A DNA stretch of 64,000 bases, from the NCBI RefSeq assembly GCF_020510625.1, contig NZ_CP075191.1:3136001-3200000 (forward strand), in the 5' to 3' direction. Positions 36,387-43,928 of this stretch are shown in pieces. The position numbers and the translations under genes are program-made. This stretch comes from Ferribacterium limneticum (GTDB taxonomy: Bacteria > Pseudomonadota > Gammaproteobacteria > Burkholderiales > Rhodocyclaceae). Below the pieces are notes generated by a model, which was not told where the DNA came from, ran no database searches, and was given only the letters and a program-made list of their open reading frames with translations. Numbering within the stretch: the stretch's first letter is position 1; every line of letters starts with the position of its first letter.

Positions 36387-39290
36387 ATGCAGAAGTCATC
36401 AGATTGGCAATTGCATTTTTCGCGCTGGCTGCTCGTTCTGGCCTGCCTGCTCGGCATGACTTGCTCAGCCGCGCAGGCTGCTGACGCCGATGCATTCAAG
36501 ACCGCCGGCCGGGTGTTGCATGTCGTCACCGACGACAATTATCCGCCTTACCTGTTCCGCAATTCGGCTGGCGAGCCCGAGGGCTATCTGGTCGACTACT
36601 GGCAGCTCTGGGAAAAGAAGAACGGCATCAAGGTCCGCCTGACCGCAACCAACTGGGCAGAGGCTCAGCAAATGGTCAAGGATGGCCGCGCCGATGTCAT
36701 CGACATGATTTACCGGACGCCACCGCGCGAAGCGTTCTACGATTTTTCATCGCCCTACGCCAACCTCCCGGTGGTCATCTACAGCCATGCCACGATCACC
36801 GGCATCAGCGGCGTATCGACGCTGCACGGCTTTCTGGTCGGGGTCCAGGCGGGTGACGCGTGCATCGACAAACTGGCCGAAAAGGGCATCACCAATCTGC
36901 GCGTTTACCGGAATTACGCCGAGCTGATCGCCGCGGCCCAGCAGGCCGAGATCAAGGTGTTCTGCCTCGACGAACATCCGGCCAATTTCTATCTCTACAA
37001 GGCCGATGCCGAAAAAAGCTTCCTGAAAGCCTTCGAGCTCTATCAAGGCCAGTTCCATCGTGCGGTCAGCAAAGGCAAGCTCGAGACGCTGCAAGTTGTC
37101 GAACGGGGCATGCAGGCGATCAGCGCCGATGAAGAAGCCGCCCTGCACAAGAAATGGTTTGGCACGCCGCTCGATATCGGCGCCTACGGACGTTATCTCG
37201 GCTGGGGCGTTCTTGTCGCCCTGCTGCTGGGCACCGTGCTGCTGCTCTGGAACCTGACGCTGCGCCGACAAGTTGCCGCCAAGACCGAGACACTCAAGCA
37301 GACCTTGCAGAAGTTGCAGGAGGCCCACCAGGTCACGCAAAAAGCTCAGGAAAACCTGGCGGCCACCTTGCAGGCGATTCCCGACCTGCTCTTCGAACTG
37401 GATGCCGACGGCCGCTACATCGATATCTTTGCCAAGCAGGAAGCCCTGCTGGCCAGCCCGAAGGAAGACCTGATCGGCCAACGGGTCGATGACATACTGG
37501 CCGGCGACGCCGCGCCCATCGCCAAGGCGGCGATCAGCGGCGCCATCGAACATGGCAGCGATTACGGCCGGACGATCTGCCTGGAGATCGGCGACAAGAA
37601 ACACTGGTTCGAACTCTCGGCGACGCGCAAGGCGCCGGAAGCGGATGGCAGTTGCCACGTCATGGTGCTGTCGCGCGACATCACCCAGCGCCGGGAAGCC
37701 GAGCAGGCTTTGCTCAAGGCCAAGGAAGAAAGCCTCCAGGCCGAGCGGGACAAGCATTTCCGCGCCATCTTCGATGCCGCACCGGTGGCGCTTTCCTTTG
37801 TTCGAGACAATGAAGTCACGCTGGTTAACCGGCGCTTCGTGGACCTGTTCGGCTATCAGGAAAGCGACATTTCCAGCCTCGATGCCTGGTGGCGCAACGC
37901 CTACCCCGACCCGACCTACCGCGCCTGGGTCCAGAACACCTGGCAATCCGCCCTCGAACGCGCCAGCCAGACCGATGGCAAGGTCGACAGCCTTGAATAT
38001 CGCGTCACCTGCAAGGATGGCCGGGAGCTGACCCTGCTTATCGGCGGCCAGTTGCTCGACGATGGCCTGATCGTCACCCTCACCGACATTTCACCGCTGA
38101 AGGCGGCCGAAACCGCCATGAAGCAGGCCAAGGAATTGGCCGATGCGGCCAGTGCCGCCAAGAGCACCTTCCTGGCCAACATGAGCCATGAAATCCGGAC
38201 GCCGATGAATGCCATTCTCGGCTACGCCCACCTGCTCGGCAAAACGCCGCTGCAGCCGGAACAGACCGAGCGCCTGGAAAAGATCGAGGAAGCCGGCAAG
38301 CATCTGCTCTCCATCATCAACGACATTCTCGACATTTCGAAGATCGAGGCCGGCAAGCTGGTGCTCGAACAAACGCCCTTCCCGCTCAGTGCCGTCATCG
38401 ACCATGTCCGCTCGCTCGTTGCCGAAAGCGCCACGGCCAAGGGCCTGTCGATAAGCATCGACTACGACGACGTGCCGCCTATCCTGCATGGCGACCCGAC
38501 CCGCCTGCGCCAGGCCCTGCTCAACTTTGCCAGCAATGCTGTCAAATTTACCGAGCACGGCGGCATCACGCTGCGCGCCCGGCTGCTCGAACGGCAGGGC
38601 GACGAATTGCTTGTGCGCTTCGAGGTCCAGGATACCGGCATCGGCATTCCGGCCGACAGCCGCGAGGGGCTGTTCCAGGCCTTCAAACAGGTGGACGCCT
38701 CGACCACGCGCAAGTACGGCGGCACCGGCCTCGGGCTGGCCATCACCCAGCGCCTCGCCCACTTGATGGGCGGCGAAACGGGGCTGGAAAGCCAGGTGGG
38801 CGTTGGCAGCACCTTCTGGTTCACAGCCCGCCTCGAAGCCGGCCAGACGACGATCGGCGACGAAACACCCGTGCTCTCGGCGCCGGAAAGATCGATCCGG
38901 CGCCACCACGCCGGCGCCCGAATCCTGCTCGTCGAAGACGATGCAATGAACCAGGAGATTGCCTGCGAACTGCTCAAGGAAACCGGCCTGCACGTCGACA
39001 TCGCCGAAAATGGCCGGCAGGCCGTGACCAAGGCCGCCAGCACCAACTACGCGCTGATCCTGATGGACATGCAGATGCCGGAAATGGGCGGCATCGAGGC
39101 CACCACCATCATCCGCACCATACCTGACCGCGTCTGGACGCCGATTATCGCGATGACCGCCAATGCGTTCGACGAAGACCGCGAGCGCTGCATCAAAGCC
39201 GGCATGAGCGATTTCATCGCCAAGCCGGTCGATCCGGACATCCTCTTCCAAACCCTGGCCAAATGGCTGTCCGCCCCCAGGCACAGCTAG
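36387..39290 (+). CDS. Hybrid histidine kinase with periplasmic SBP_bac_3 sensor
   Basis: 967 residues. A signal peptide/helix (ending near SAAQAAD), then an amino-acid-binding-protein-like domain (about 45-265: LHVVTDDNYPPYLFRN; RADVIDMIYRTPPREAFYDF), a membrane helix near 272-293, a coiled coil, two PAS domains (about 325-450 and 465-570), HisKA with FLANMSHEIRTPMNAILGYA, HATPase (DTGIGIP; KYGGTGLGLAI) and a C-terminal receiver (ALILMDMQMPEMGG). No output partner is adjacent, so the phosphorelay target is unknown. Divergent from the chelatase-nasT pair, so the ligand could be nitrogen-related, but that is a guess. Confidence 0.93.
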   Translation: MQKSSDWQLHFSRWLLVLACLLGMTCSAAQAADADAFKTAGRVLHVVTDDNYPPYLFRNSAGEPEGYLVDYWQLWEKKNGIKVRLTATNWAEAQQMVKDGRADVIDMIYRTPPREAFYDFSSPYANLPVVIYSHATITGISGVSTLHGFLVGVQAGDACIDKLAEKGITNLRVYRNYAELIAAAQQAEIKVFCLDEHPANFYLYKADAEKSFLKAFELYQGQFHRAVSKGKLETLQVVERGMQAISADEEAALHKKWFGTPLDIGAYGRYLGWGVLVALLLGTVLLLWNLTLRRQVAAKTETLKQTLQKLQEAHQVTQKAQENLAATLQAIPDLLFELDADGRYIDIFAKQEALLASPKEDLIGQRVDDILAGDAAPIAKAAISGAIEHGSDYGRTICLEIGDKKHWFELSATRKAPEADGSCHVMVLSRDITQRREAEQALLKAKEESLQAERDKHFRAIFDAAPVALSFVRDNEVTLVNRRFVDLFGYQESDISSLDAWWRNAYPDPTYRAWVQNTWQSALERASQTDGKVDSLEYRVTCKDGRELTLLIGGQLLDDGLIVTLTDISPLKAAETAMKQAKELADAASAAKSTFLANMSHEIRTPMNAILGYAHLLGKTPLQPEQTERLEKIEEAGKHLLSIINDILDISKIEAGKLVLEQTPFPLSAVIDHVRSLVAESATAKGLSISIDYDDVPPILHGDPTRLRQALLNFASNAVKFTEHGGITLRARLLERQGDELLVRFEVQDTGIGIPADSREGLFQAFKQVDASTTRKYGGTGLGLAITQRLAHLMGGETGLESQVGVGSTFWFTARLEAGQTTIGDETPVLSAPERSIRRHHAGARILLVEDDAMNQEIACELLKETGLHVDIAENGRQAVTKAASTNYALILMDMQMPEMGGIEATTIIRTIPDRVWTPIIAMTANAFDEDRERCIKAGMSDFIAKPVDPDILFQTLAKWLSAPRHS

Positions 39291-39322
39291 GGAGACACCG
39301 AAGTATTCGCCATCGCCACGGC
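39289..39322 (+). repeat. Solitary end of the MITE-like repeat
   Basis: GGGAGACACCGAAGTATTCG and the following GCCATCGCC closely match the left end of the repeat at 41989 (GGAGACGCTGAAGTATTCGC). It is probably a remnant of a third copy after the hybrid kinase. Confidence 0.5.
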
Positions 39323-39399
39323 CTCGACGTGCGCCGTCACGCCGGCATGCGTATCGAGTATGCTTTCCTTCGAACCTCAACTGCCGACATGCCTGTCCG

Positions 39400-39891
39400 A
39401 TGCGCTTTACGCCACCTGTTTCCGTCGCCACGCTCACAAGCGAGAAGCTTCGCCACACGCCGGTCTGGCGTTATCTGCAGGATGACGAGTGCGACGACGG
39501 CCAGGACGAATCGTTCGTCACCCCGGCCGACGAAGCGCCCCCGATCGGGGCCCATGGCAGTTATGTCGTGTCCGCCACGTTCACGCTGCGCGGCGGCGAA
39601 AAACTGCCGGGCGCAGTGCAAGTCGACCAGTTGGGAACGAAACGGTATTTCACGCCCATCCTGATCCACGCCGCTGGCAAATGCCTGGACCCGCTCACGA
39701 CAGACGTCGCGGCACGCCTTTCCCGGCTGAGAAAAACGCCAAGCGGCCCTCCTGTCCGATGGAGGCTAGACATCACCCTGCCCGGAGACAGCGCCCCGGC
39801 CAGCCGGCGAATATTCAAATCCAGAACGCTTCAAGCATTCAGCCTGCTGGCTCGGCTGGTTACGCTGTTTTTCACCCCGCGCGGCCGATAA
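39400..39891 (+). CDS. Hypothetical protein
   Basis: 163 residues, start MRFTPPVSVATLTSEKLRHT. No family recognised. It has an acidic patch (QDDECDDGQDESF) near 27-40, a Gly-rich strand region (IGAHGSYVVSATFTLRGGEK) and a basic C-terminal tail after a weak hydrophobic stretch (AFSLLARLVTLFFTP). No clear ribosome site precedes it. It is supported mainly by length and lack of a competing gene on either strand. Confidence 0.5.
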   Translation: MRFTPPVSVATLTSEKLRHTPVWRYLQDDECDDGQDESFVTPADEAPPIGAHGSYVVSATFTLRGGEKLPGAVQVDQLGTKRYFTPILIHAAGKCLDPLTTDVAARLSRLRKTPSGPPVRWRLDITLPGDSAPASRRIFKSRTLQAFSLLARLVTLFFTPRGR

Positions 39892-39942
39892 AAATTCCGA
39901 GGCGACAATTGCCTGACGGCGCGCCCAATGCCGATCAGTTAA

Positions 39943-40018
39943 CCGTCATTCCCGCAAAAGCGGGAATCCAGGAGTCACGCATTTACTGGGTTCCCGCTTT
40001 CGCGGGAACGACAAACCA
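39943..40018. repeat. GTCATTCCCG palindromic repeat
   Basis: CCGTCATTCCCGCAAAAGCG with GGAATCCAGG, then an inverted unit GGTTCCCGCTTTCGCGGGAA and CGAC. Same dispersed family as at 33561. The gene-free stretch 39892-40235 consists mainly of this and the larger element that follows. Confidence 0.8.
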
Positions 40019-40034
40019 AAGAGTCTTTTCCACT

Positions 40035-40240
40035 AAGGAGGGGCTGATTAATTCGTCATTCCCGGCAGCTTCGACACACCCGGGACTCCGCTTCGCGGCG
40101 GGCGAAGCGGGAATCCAGTCCGTTGATTTTTCTGGTTTCCCGCCTGCGTACCCCAAGGGTGCTTCTGCGCCGCGAAGCAAGTCCCCTGGCGGGACGGGGC
40201 GCGGGAATGACATTTCCGAATAAATCAGCGTTTCCCTAAC
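40035..40240. repeat. MITE-like palindromic element, copy A
   Basis: The left end AAGGAGGGGCTGATTAATTC followed by GTCATTCCCGG and the right end CATTCCCGC-TCATTTCC region (plus strand GGGAATGACATTTCCGAATA then AATCAGCG) are terminal inverted repeats. The middle has TTGATTTTTCTGGTTTCCCG, shared with copy B at 41989. The stop codon of the kinase gene lies in the right end. Confidence 0.75.
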
Positions 40241-41924
40241 GCAACAGCATCAGCAACAAAATCAGGTTGATAACAAGCGAGATGGCCGCCACGCCTTTCC
40301 AGAACTGCAGCGGATTGCGCTGGGCCAGCGGTTGCCGGCTGGGCGCGGCGAGTGGCCGGTTGGCGCCGCGTTCGAGCGCCAGCACGAATTCCTCGGCTGT
40401 TTCGAAGCGATCCTTGGCCTCCTTGGCGACCGCCTTGAGCAGGATGTTTTCGAGCCAGCCGGGGATTTCCGGGCGCCAGCGGGTCGGGCGAATCGGCTCG
40501 GCGAATTTTGGCGTCTGGAAGGGTTCGATTTCGCCGTAGGGGTATTTGCGCGTCAGCAGGTGGTAGAGCGTGACACCGGCGGCGTAGAGGTCGTGGCCGG
40601 GCTGCGGCTCGGGGCTGTCGAACAGTTCCGGCGCCATGTAGGACGGCGTGCCGGCCTGGCCGATCGGGTCGTCGGCCTTGCGCTCGGCCAGGCTGACGGC
40701 GACGCCGAGATCGAGAAGGCGCAGAACGCCATCCTGCCCGAGGTGGACGTTGTCGGTCTTGATATCGCGATGCACGATGTCGAGCCGGTGCAAGGCGCCA
40801 ATCGCCCTGAGCAGCGCAATGCCCAGCCGCACCACCTCGCCGGCCGGGAAATGCTGGCCGGCATCGAGCCTGGCCTGCAGCGTCGCGCCGGCGTGCCAGG
40901 TCATCAGGTAATACAGGCAACTGCGCTGCTCGGCCGGCACGACCTGCGGGAAGAACGGCGAAACGACGCGCTTGGCCCGCCACTCCTCCATGAGCAGCGC
41001 GGCAGTGGCGCCCTGATCGCCTTCCATTGCCGGTTGCAGGGTTTTCAAAACCAGCAGCTGGCCGTTGCGCGGGTTGCGCACGCGATAGAGCAAGGTTTCA
41101 CGCGAATCGTGCAGCACCGCCTCGACGATCAGGCCATCCAGCTCATGCCCCACTTTGAGGCGATGCGGCAAAGGCAGGCTGGCCGCGCTTTCCAGGCTGT
41201 CGCGCAGATTGGCCGGCGGCAGGGCCAGCACATCGACGACCACGGCGCTCGCGTTGTCATGGCCGCCGTGGGCCAGCGCCAGACTGCTCAAGGCCGCCGC
41301 CGCAGCCTGCGGTTCGGGGTGATCGAGCAGCACCTCGGCCATCAGCGCATCGGGCAGCACGCCCCAGACGCCATCGGAAACGAGCAGAAAACGGTCGTTC
41401 AGCACCAGTTCGCCGTCGGCGAAATCCAGCAGCACGCGCGGATCGAGGCCGATGGCGCGCGACAGCACGTTGTTCAGCTCCGGGTGCTCCCAGAGGTGAT
41501 CCACCGTCATTTGCTGCAGGCGGCCTTCGCTCAGCCGGTAGATGCGGCTGTCGCCGATGTGGGCCGTGTAGAAACGCCGTCCGCGCAGAACCAGCACCGA
41601 CAGCGTCGTCGCCATGCCGGACAGTTCGGCGTTGCGGCTGCCCTCGGCAATCACCCAGCGGTTGAGCGCTGTCGTCACCGTTTCGATGGCGCGCGGCACG
41701 CCCCAGGTATCCGGCGTTGCAAAATAATCGGAGAGCAGGCCGCGCACCGTGTATTCGGAAGCCTCGCGCCCGCCCTTGTGGCCGCCGATGCCGTCGGCCA
41801 CGGCAGCAATGATCCCCTTGTTTTCGAGATCCTGACCTTCCGGCGTGGCGACGCCGCAAAAGTCCTCGTTCCGCTCGCGCGGGCCGGTCAGGGAGGAATA
41901 GCCGATGGCGACAGTCAGGGGCAT
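40236..41924 (-). CDS. Bifunctional PP2C phosphatase / Ser-Thr kinase, membrane-anchored (narK-linked)
   Basis: 562 residues. Phosphatase half (1-245): ERNEDFCGV, VADGIGGHKGG, HIGDSRIYR, LLVSDGVWG and HGGHDNASA give the metal-binding Asp residues. Kinase half (about 262-520): VLKTL with the Lys, HRDIKTDNVHLGQDG, LDLGV in place of DFG, and GTPSYMAPELFDS. A single C-terminal helix (WKGVAAISLVINLILLLMLL) anchors it. It follows narK in the same direction, so it may reversibly control nitrate uptake or assimilation; substrates are unknown. The stop codon is supplied by the flanking repeat. A paralogue lies at 46652-48379. Confidence 0.93.
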   Translation of the reverse strand: MPLTVAIGYSSLTGPRERNEDFCGVATPEGQDLENKGIIAAVADGIGGHKGGREASEYTVRGLLSDYFATPDTWGVPRAIETVTTALNRWVIAEGSRNAELSGMATTLSVLVLRGRRFYTAHIGDSRIYRLSEGRLQQMTVDHLWEHPELNNVLSRAIGLDPRVLLDFADGELVLNDRFLLVSDGVWGVLPDALMAEVLLDHPEPQAAAAALSSLALAHGGHDNASAVVVDVLALPPANLRDSLESAASLPLPHRLKVGHELDGLIVEAVLHDSRETLLYRVRNPRNGQLLVLKTLQPAMEGDQGATAALLMEEWRAKRVVSPFFPQVVPAEQRSCLYYLMTWHAGATLQARLDAGQHFPAGEVVRLGIALLRAIGALHRLDIVHRDIKTDNVHLGQDGVLRLLDLGVAVSLAERKADDPIGQAGTPSYMAPELFDSPEPQPGHDLYAAGVTLYHLLTRKYPYGEIEPFQTPKFAEPIRPTRWRPEIPGWLENILLKAVAKEAKDRFETAEEFVLALERGANRPLAAPSRQPLAQRNPLQFWKGVAAISLVINLILLLMLLR

Positions 41925-41930
41925 GTTTTT

Positions 41931-41986
41931 AGGATCAAGGATCGAGGATCGAGGATCGAGTCGGCAGGCTTCGACTCGATCCTATC
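41931..41986. repeat. 7-bp tandem repeats and an 11-bp dyad upstream of the kinase
   Basis: AGGATCA followed by AGGATCG units in tandem (41931-41958), then AGGATCGAGTC (41947-41957 region) mirrored by GACTCGATCCT (41972-41982). It may be a stem-loop in the narK-kinase spacer or an element edge. Confidence 0.6.
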
Positions 41987-41988
41987 AG

Positions 41989-42140
41989 CTAAGGAGACGC
42001 TGAAGTATTCGCCATCCCCGCGCAGGCGGGGATCCAGTTCGTTGATTTTTCTGGATTCCCGCCTCGCCAGCCGCCAAGCGGCGTCCCGGGTGTGTCGAGG
42101 CCGGGGGAATGACATTTTTTGAATAGGTCAGCGCTTTCCT
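41989..42140. repeat. MITE-like palindromic element, copy B
   Basis: It starts AAGGAGACGCTGAAGTATTC and ends GGGGGAATGACATTTTTTGA, ATAGGTCAGCGCTTTCCTG; the ends are inverted repeats of each other. The centre TTGATTTTTCTGGATTCCCG is nearly the same as in copy A (40035). The two copies bracket the kinase gene in the same orientation. Confidence 0.75.
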
Positions 42141-42152
42141 GACAGCTGCCGC

Positions 42153-43367
42153 TCAGATTTTCGCTGCCGTCAGGTGGCTGGCACCCCAGGTCGTGCGCCA
42201 GCGGGTCTTGACGCCGGTCAGGCCGACCAGGGCGAGCACGGCGAGCGCGGCAAAGATAAGGAAGCCAGCTTGATAGCTGCCGGTCAGTTGCTTGGAATAA
42301 CCGAGGCTGGAGGCCAGGTAGAAGCCACCGACGCCACCGGCCATGCCGACCAGACCGGTCATCACGCCGATTTCCTTCTTGAAGCGCTGCGGCACGAGCT
42401 GGAACACCGCGCCGTTGCCCATGCCGAGCGCCAGCATGGCGCCGACGAAGGCGGCCAGCGCCATCCAGGCTTGTGGCAGACCGAAGCTGACGATAGCCAG
42501 GAAGATGGCGGCAAAGATGTACATCACGGTCAGTGACTTCACACCGCCGATGCGGTCAGCCACGTTGCCGCCAATCGGGCGCACCAGCGAACCGGCGAAG
42601 ACACAGCCAGCCGTGAAGAAACCCGCCATCTTCGGATCGAGGCCGTACTGGGTGTTGAAGTAGATGACCAGCGAAGAAGCCAGGCCGACGAAACCGCCGA
42701 AAGTCACCGAGTAGAAGAACATGAACCACCAGGCATCCTTGTCCTTGAGCACCTTCAGGTACTCGGCAAAGGTCTTGGGCGGCGGCGCATCCGGGGCATC
42801 CTTGGCCATGAAGATGAAGGCGATCAGGACAATGACCAAGGGAATCAGCACGACGCCGAAGACATTGACCCAGCCGAAAGCGGCAGCCAGGCCCGGGGCA
42901 AACAAGGCGGCCAGCGCGGTACCGGAGTTGCCGGCCCCGGCAATCCCCATCGCCGTGCCCTGATGCTCGGCCGGATACCAGCGCGAAGCCAGCGGCAGAG
43001 CGGCAGCGAAGGAAGCGCCGGCGACCCCGAGAAAGAGACCGAGAACCAGCACTTCAGCGTAGGAATGCACGCCGATCTGCCAGGCGTAGAGCATGGTGGC
43101 GATAACCACGACCTGACCGATGATCGCCGCCTTCTTCGGCGACAGGCGATCAACCAGGATGCCCATGATGATGCGGAGCAGCGCACCGGCCAGCACCGGG
43201 GTGGCCACCATCATGCCCTTTTCGGCATGCGACAGGCCGAGGTCCTTGGCAATGCTGATACCGAGCGGCCCGAGCAGCACCCAGACCATGAAAGCCAGAT
43301 CGAAGTAGAGGAAGGCGGCAAGCAGCGTCGGCGTGTGGCCAGCCTGCAGGAATGATTTCTTGTCCAT
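42153..43367 (-). CDS. narK: NarK-type nitrate/nitrite MFS transporter
   Basis: 404 residues, 12 helices. Nitrate-signature stretches GVAGASFAAALPLASRWYPA (near 113-132) and GAGNSGTALAALFAPGLA (near 144-161), and a second GNGAVFQLVPQRFKKEIGVM then TGLVGMAGGVGGFYL (near 307-341). It imports nitrate or exchanges nitrate and nitrite. A single 12-helix NarK with an assimilatory promoter suggests an uptake role, complementing the high-affinity NrtABD system. It is the first gene before the kinase at 40236. Confidence 0.94.
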   Translation of the reverse strand: MDKKSFLQAGHTPTLLAAFLYFDLAFMVWVLLGPLGISIAKDLGLSHAEKGMMVATPVLAGALLRIIMGILVDRLSPKKAAIIGQVVVIATMLYAWQIGVHSYAEVLVLGLFLGVAGASFAAALPLASRWYPAEHQGTAMGIAGAGNSGTALAALFAPGLAAAFGWVNVFGVVLIPLVIVLIAFIFMAKDAPDAPPPKTFAEYLKVLKDKDAWWFMFFYSVTFGGFVGLASSLVIYFNTQYGLDPKMAGFFTAGCVFAGSLVRPIGGNVADRIGGVKSLTVMYIFAAIFLAIVSFGLPQAWMALAAFVGAMLALGMGNGAVFQLVPQRFKKEIGVMTGLVGMAGGVGGFYLASSLGYSKQLTGSYQAGFLIFAALAVLALVGLTGVKTRWRTTWGASHLTAAKI

Positions 43368-43428
43368 GTTGAATATTTTCCGGGTGGACCGCTGAAATGG
43401 TCGTTGAGGGGATTGCTTGTGTCAGCGC

Positions 43429-43464
43429 ATGGCGTCATCGCCATCAGCCCACCCTCGTTGGCGG
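43429..43464 (-). promoter_or_regulatory. ANTAR-type paired hairpins in the narK leader
   Basis: P1 CCGCCAACGAGGGTGG (43464-43449, loop AACGAG with A1 and G4) and P2 ATGGCGATGACGCCAT (43444-43429, loop GATGAC, G at position 1) are four bases apart. The arrangement is nearly the same as upstream of nirB. No U-tract terminator follows, so how NasT binding would act here is unclear. Confidence 0.65.
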
Positions 43465-43489
43465 AAAATCGCTGTGATGACCTAACTTC

Positions 43490-43504
43490 GCAAGCCCCGT
43501 GCCA
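43490..43504 (-). promoter_or_regulatory. Sigma-54 promoter of narK
   Basis: TGGCACGGGGCTTGC matches TGGCAC-N5-TTGC. The predicted start near 43478 leaves a leader of about 110 bases containing the hairpin pair. Confidence 0.8.
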
Positions 43505-43576
43505 GGACAATAAACCCCTGATTTACTGGGGTTATGGATAAGACCTCAGCGGAGAACCGCACCAAAAAAGCGCATT

Positions 43577-43594
43577 CACCGCCATTGCGGTGCA
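43577..43594 (-). promoter_or_regulatory. NtrC-like site upstream of narK
   Basis: TGCACCGCAATGGCGGTG shares the TGCACCGC half site with the nrtA and nirB sites and forms its own dyad (CACCGC/GCGGTG). About 100 bp upstream of the sigma-54 promoter. Confidence 0.5.
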
Positions 43595-43707
43595 GCATTA
43601 TGGGGACAAGTCTGTGAAGCAGTCAGCTATGACTTCTGTCAGAACAGAAATTCCCATTGATGACATCTTGAATACCCAAACAATTGCGCGTTCGTGCTCT
43701 CATCAGT

Positions 43708-43736
43708 TTGACGCATACATGCCATTGAATTAACCT
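43708..43736 (+). promoter_or_regulatory. Possible promoter of the retron RNA
   Basis: TTGACG at 43708-43713 and an AT-rich GAATTAACC about 16-17 bases further could be a sigma-70 promoter starting transcription close to the a1 repeat. The -10 match is weak. Confidence 0.35.
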
Positions 43737-43742
43737 CTCGTC

Positions 43743-43918
43743 GCGATGCGCCTCTCCAGGTGGGTATCGGGTTGCATTCAGGCCCGGCCACTCCGGGGTT
43801 ACCCCGGGGATTTTTCGGTAGTTTGCTTATTCATTGCTTGAGCCTCCCACGCCTGCGGCGTGAGCAGCTCAAGCGCCACACGACAGGCTGGAGAGGGCAC
43901 CGCATTCCATCGCATCGC
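43743..43918 (+). ncRNA. Predicted retron msr-msd RNA
   Basis: a1 GCGATGCGCCTCTCCAG (43743-43759) pairs with two blocks upstream of the reverse transcriptase: CTGGAGAGG (43888-43896) and CGCATCGC (43911-43918), 17 pairs with a 14-base bulge, as in a1/a2 closing helices. Between them are an msr-like part with hairpins CGGG/CCCG (43768-43785) and CCGGGG/CCCCGG (43793-43808), a T-rich spacer, and an msd-like long hairpin with outer stem GCTTGAGC/GCTCAAGC (43836-43874) and inner stem CACGCC/GGCGTG. A G at or just after the end of a1 would be the branch residue. Assignment of msr and msd limits is approximate. Confidence 0.7.
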
Positions 43919-43928
43919 CAAGGCACCC

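Noticed and set aside
38091..39458. A 455-codon frame on the minus strand
   Set aside because: Antisense to the kinase and receiver domains of the hybrid histidine kinase, which are unmistakable.
40332..42122. A 596-codon frame on the plus strand
   Set aside because: Antisense to the PP2C-kinase gene and running into repeat DNA.
39943..42140. CRISPR-like appearance of repeated GTCATTCCCGC units
   Set aside because: Units are self-palindromic, irregularly spaced, in both orientations and dispersed between genes; there are no constant-length spacers or cas genes.
43860..43928. Start of the retron RT at GTG 43860
   Set aside because: This codon is inside the msd-like hairpin and the following residues are encoded by the a2 region.
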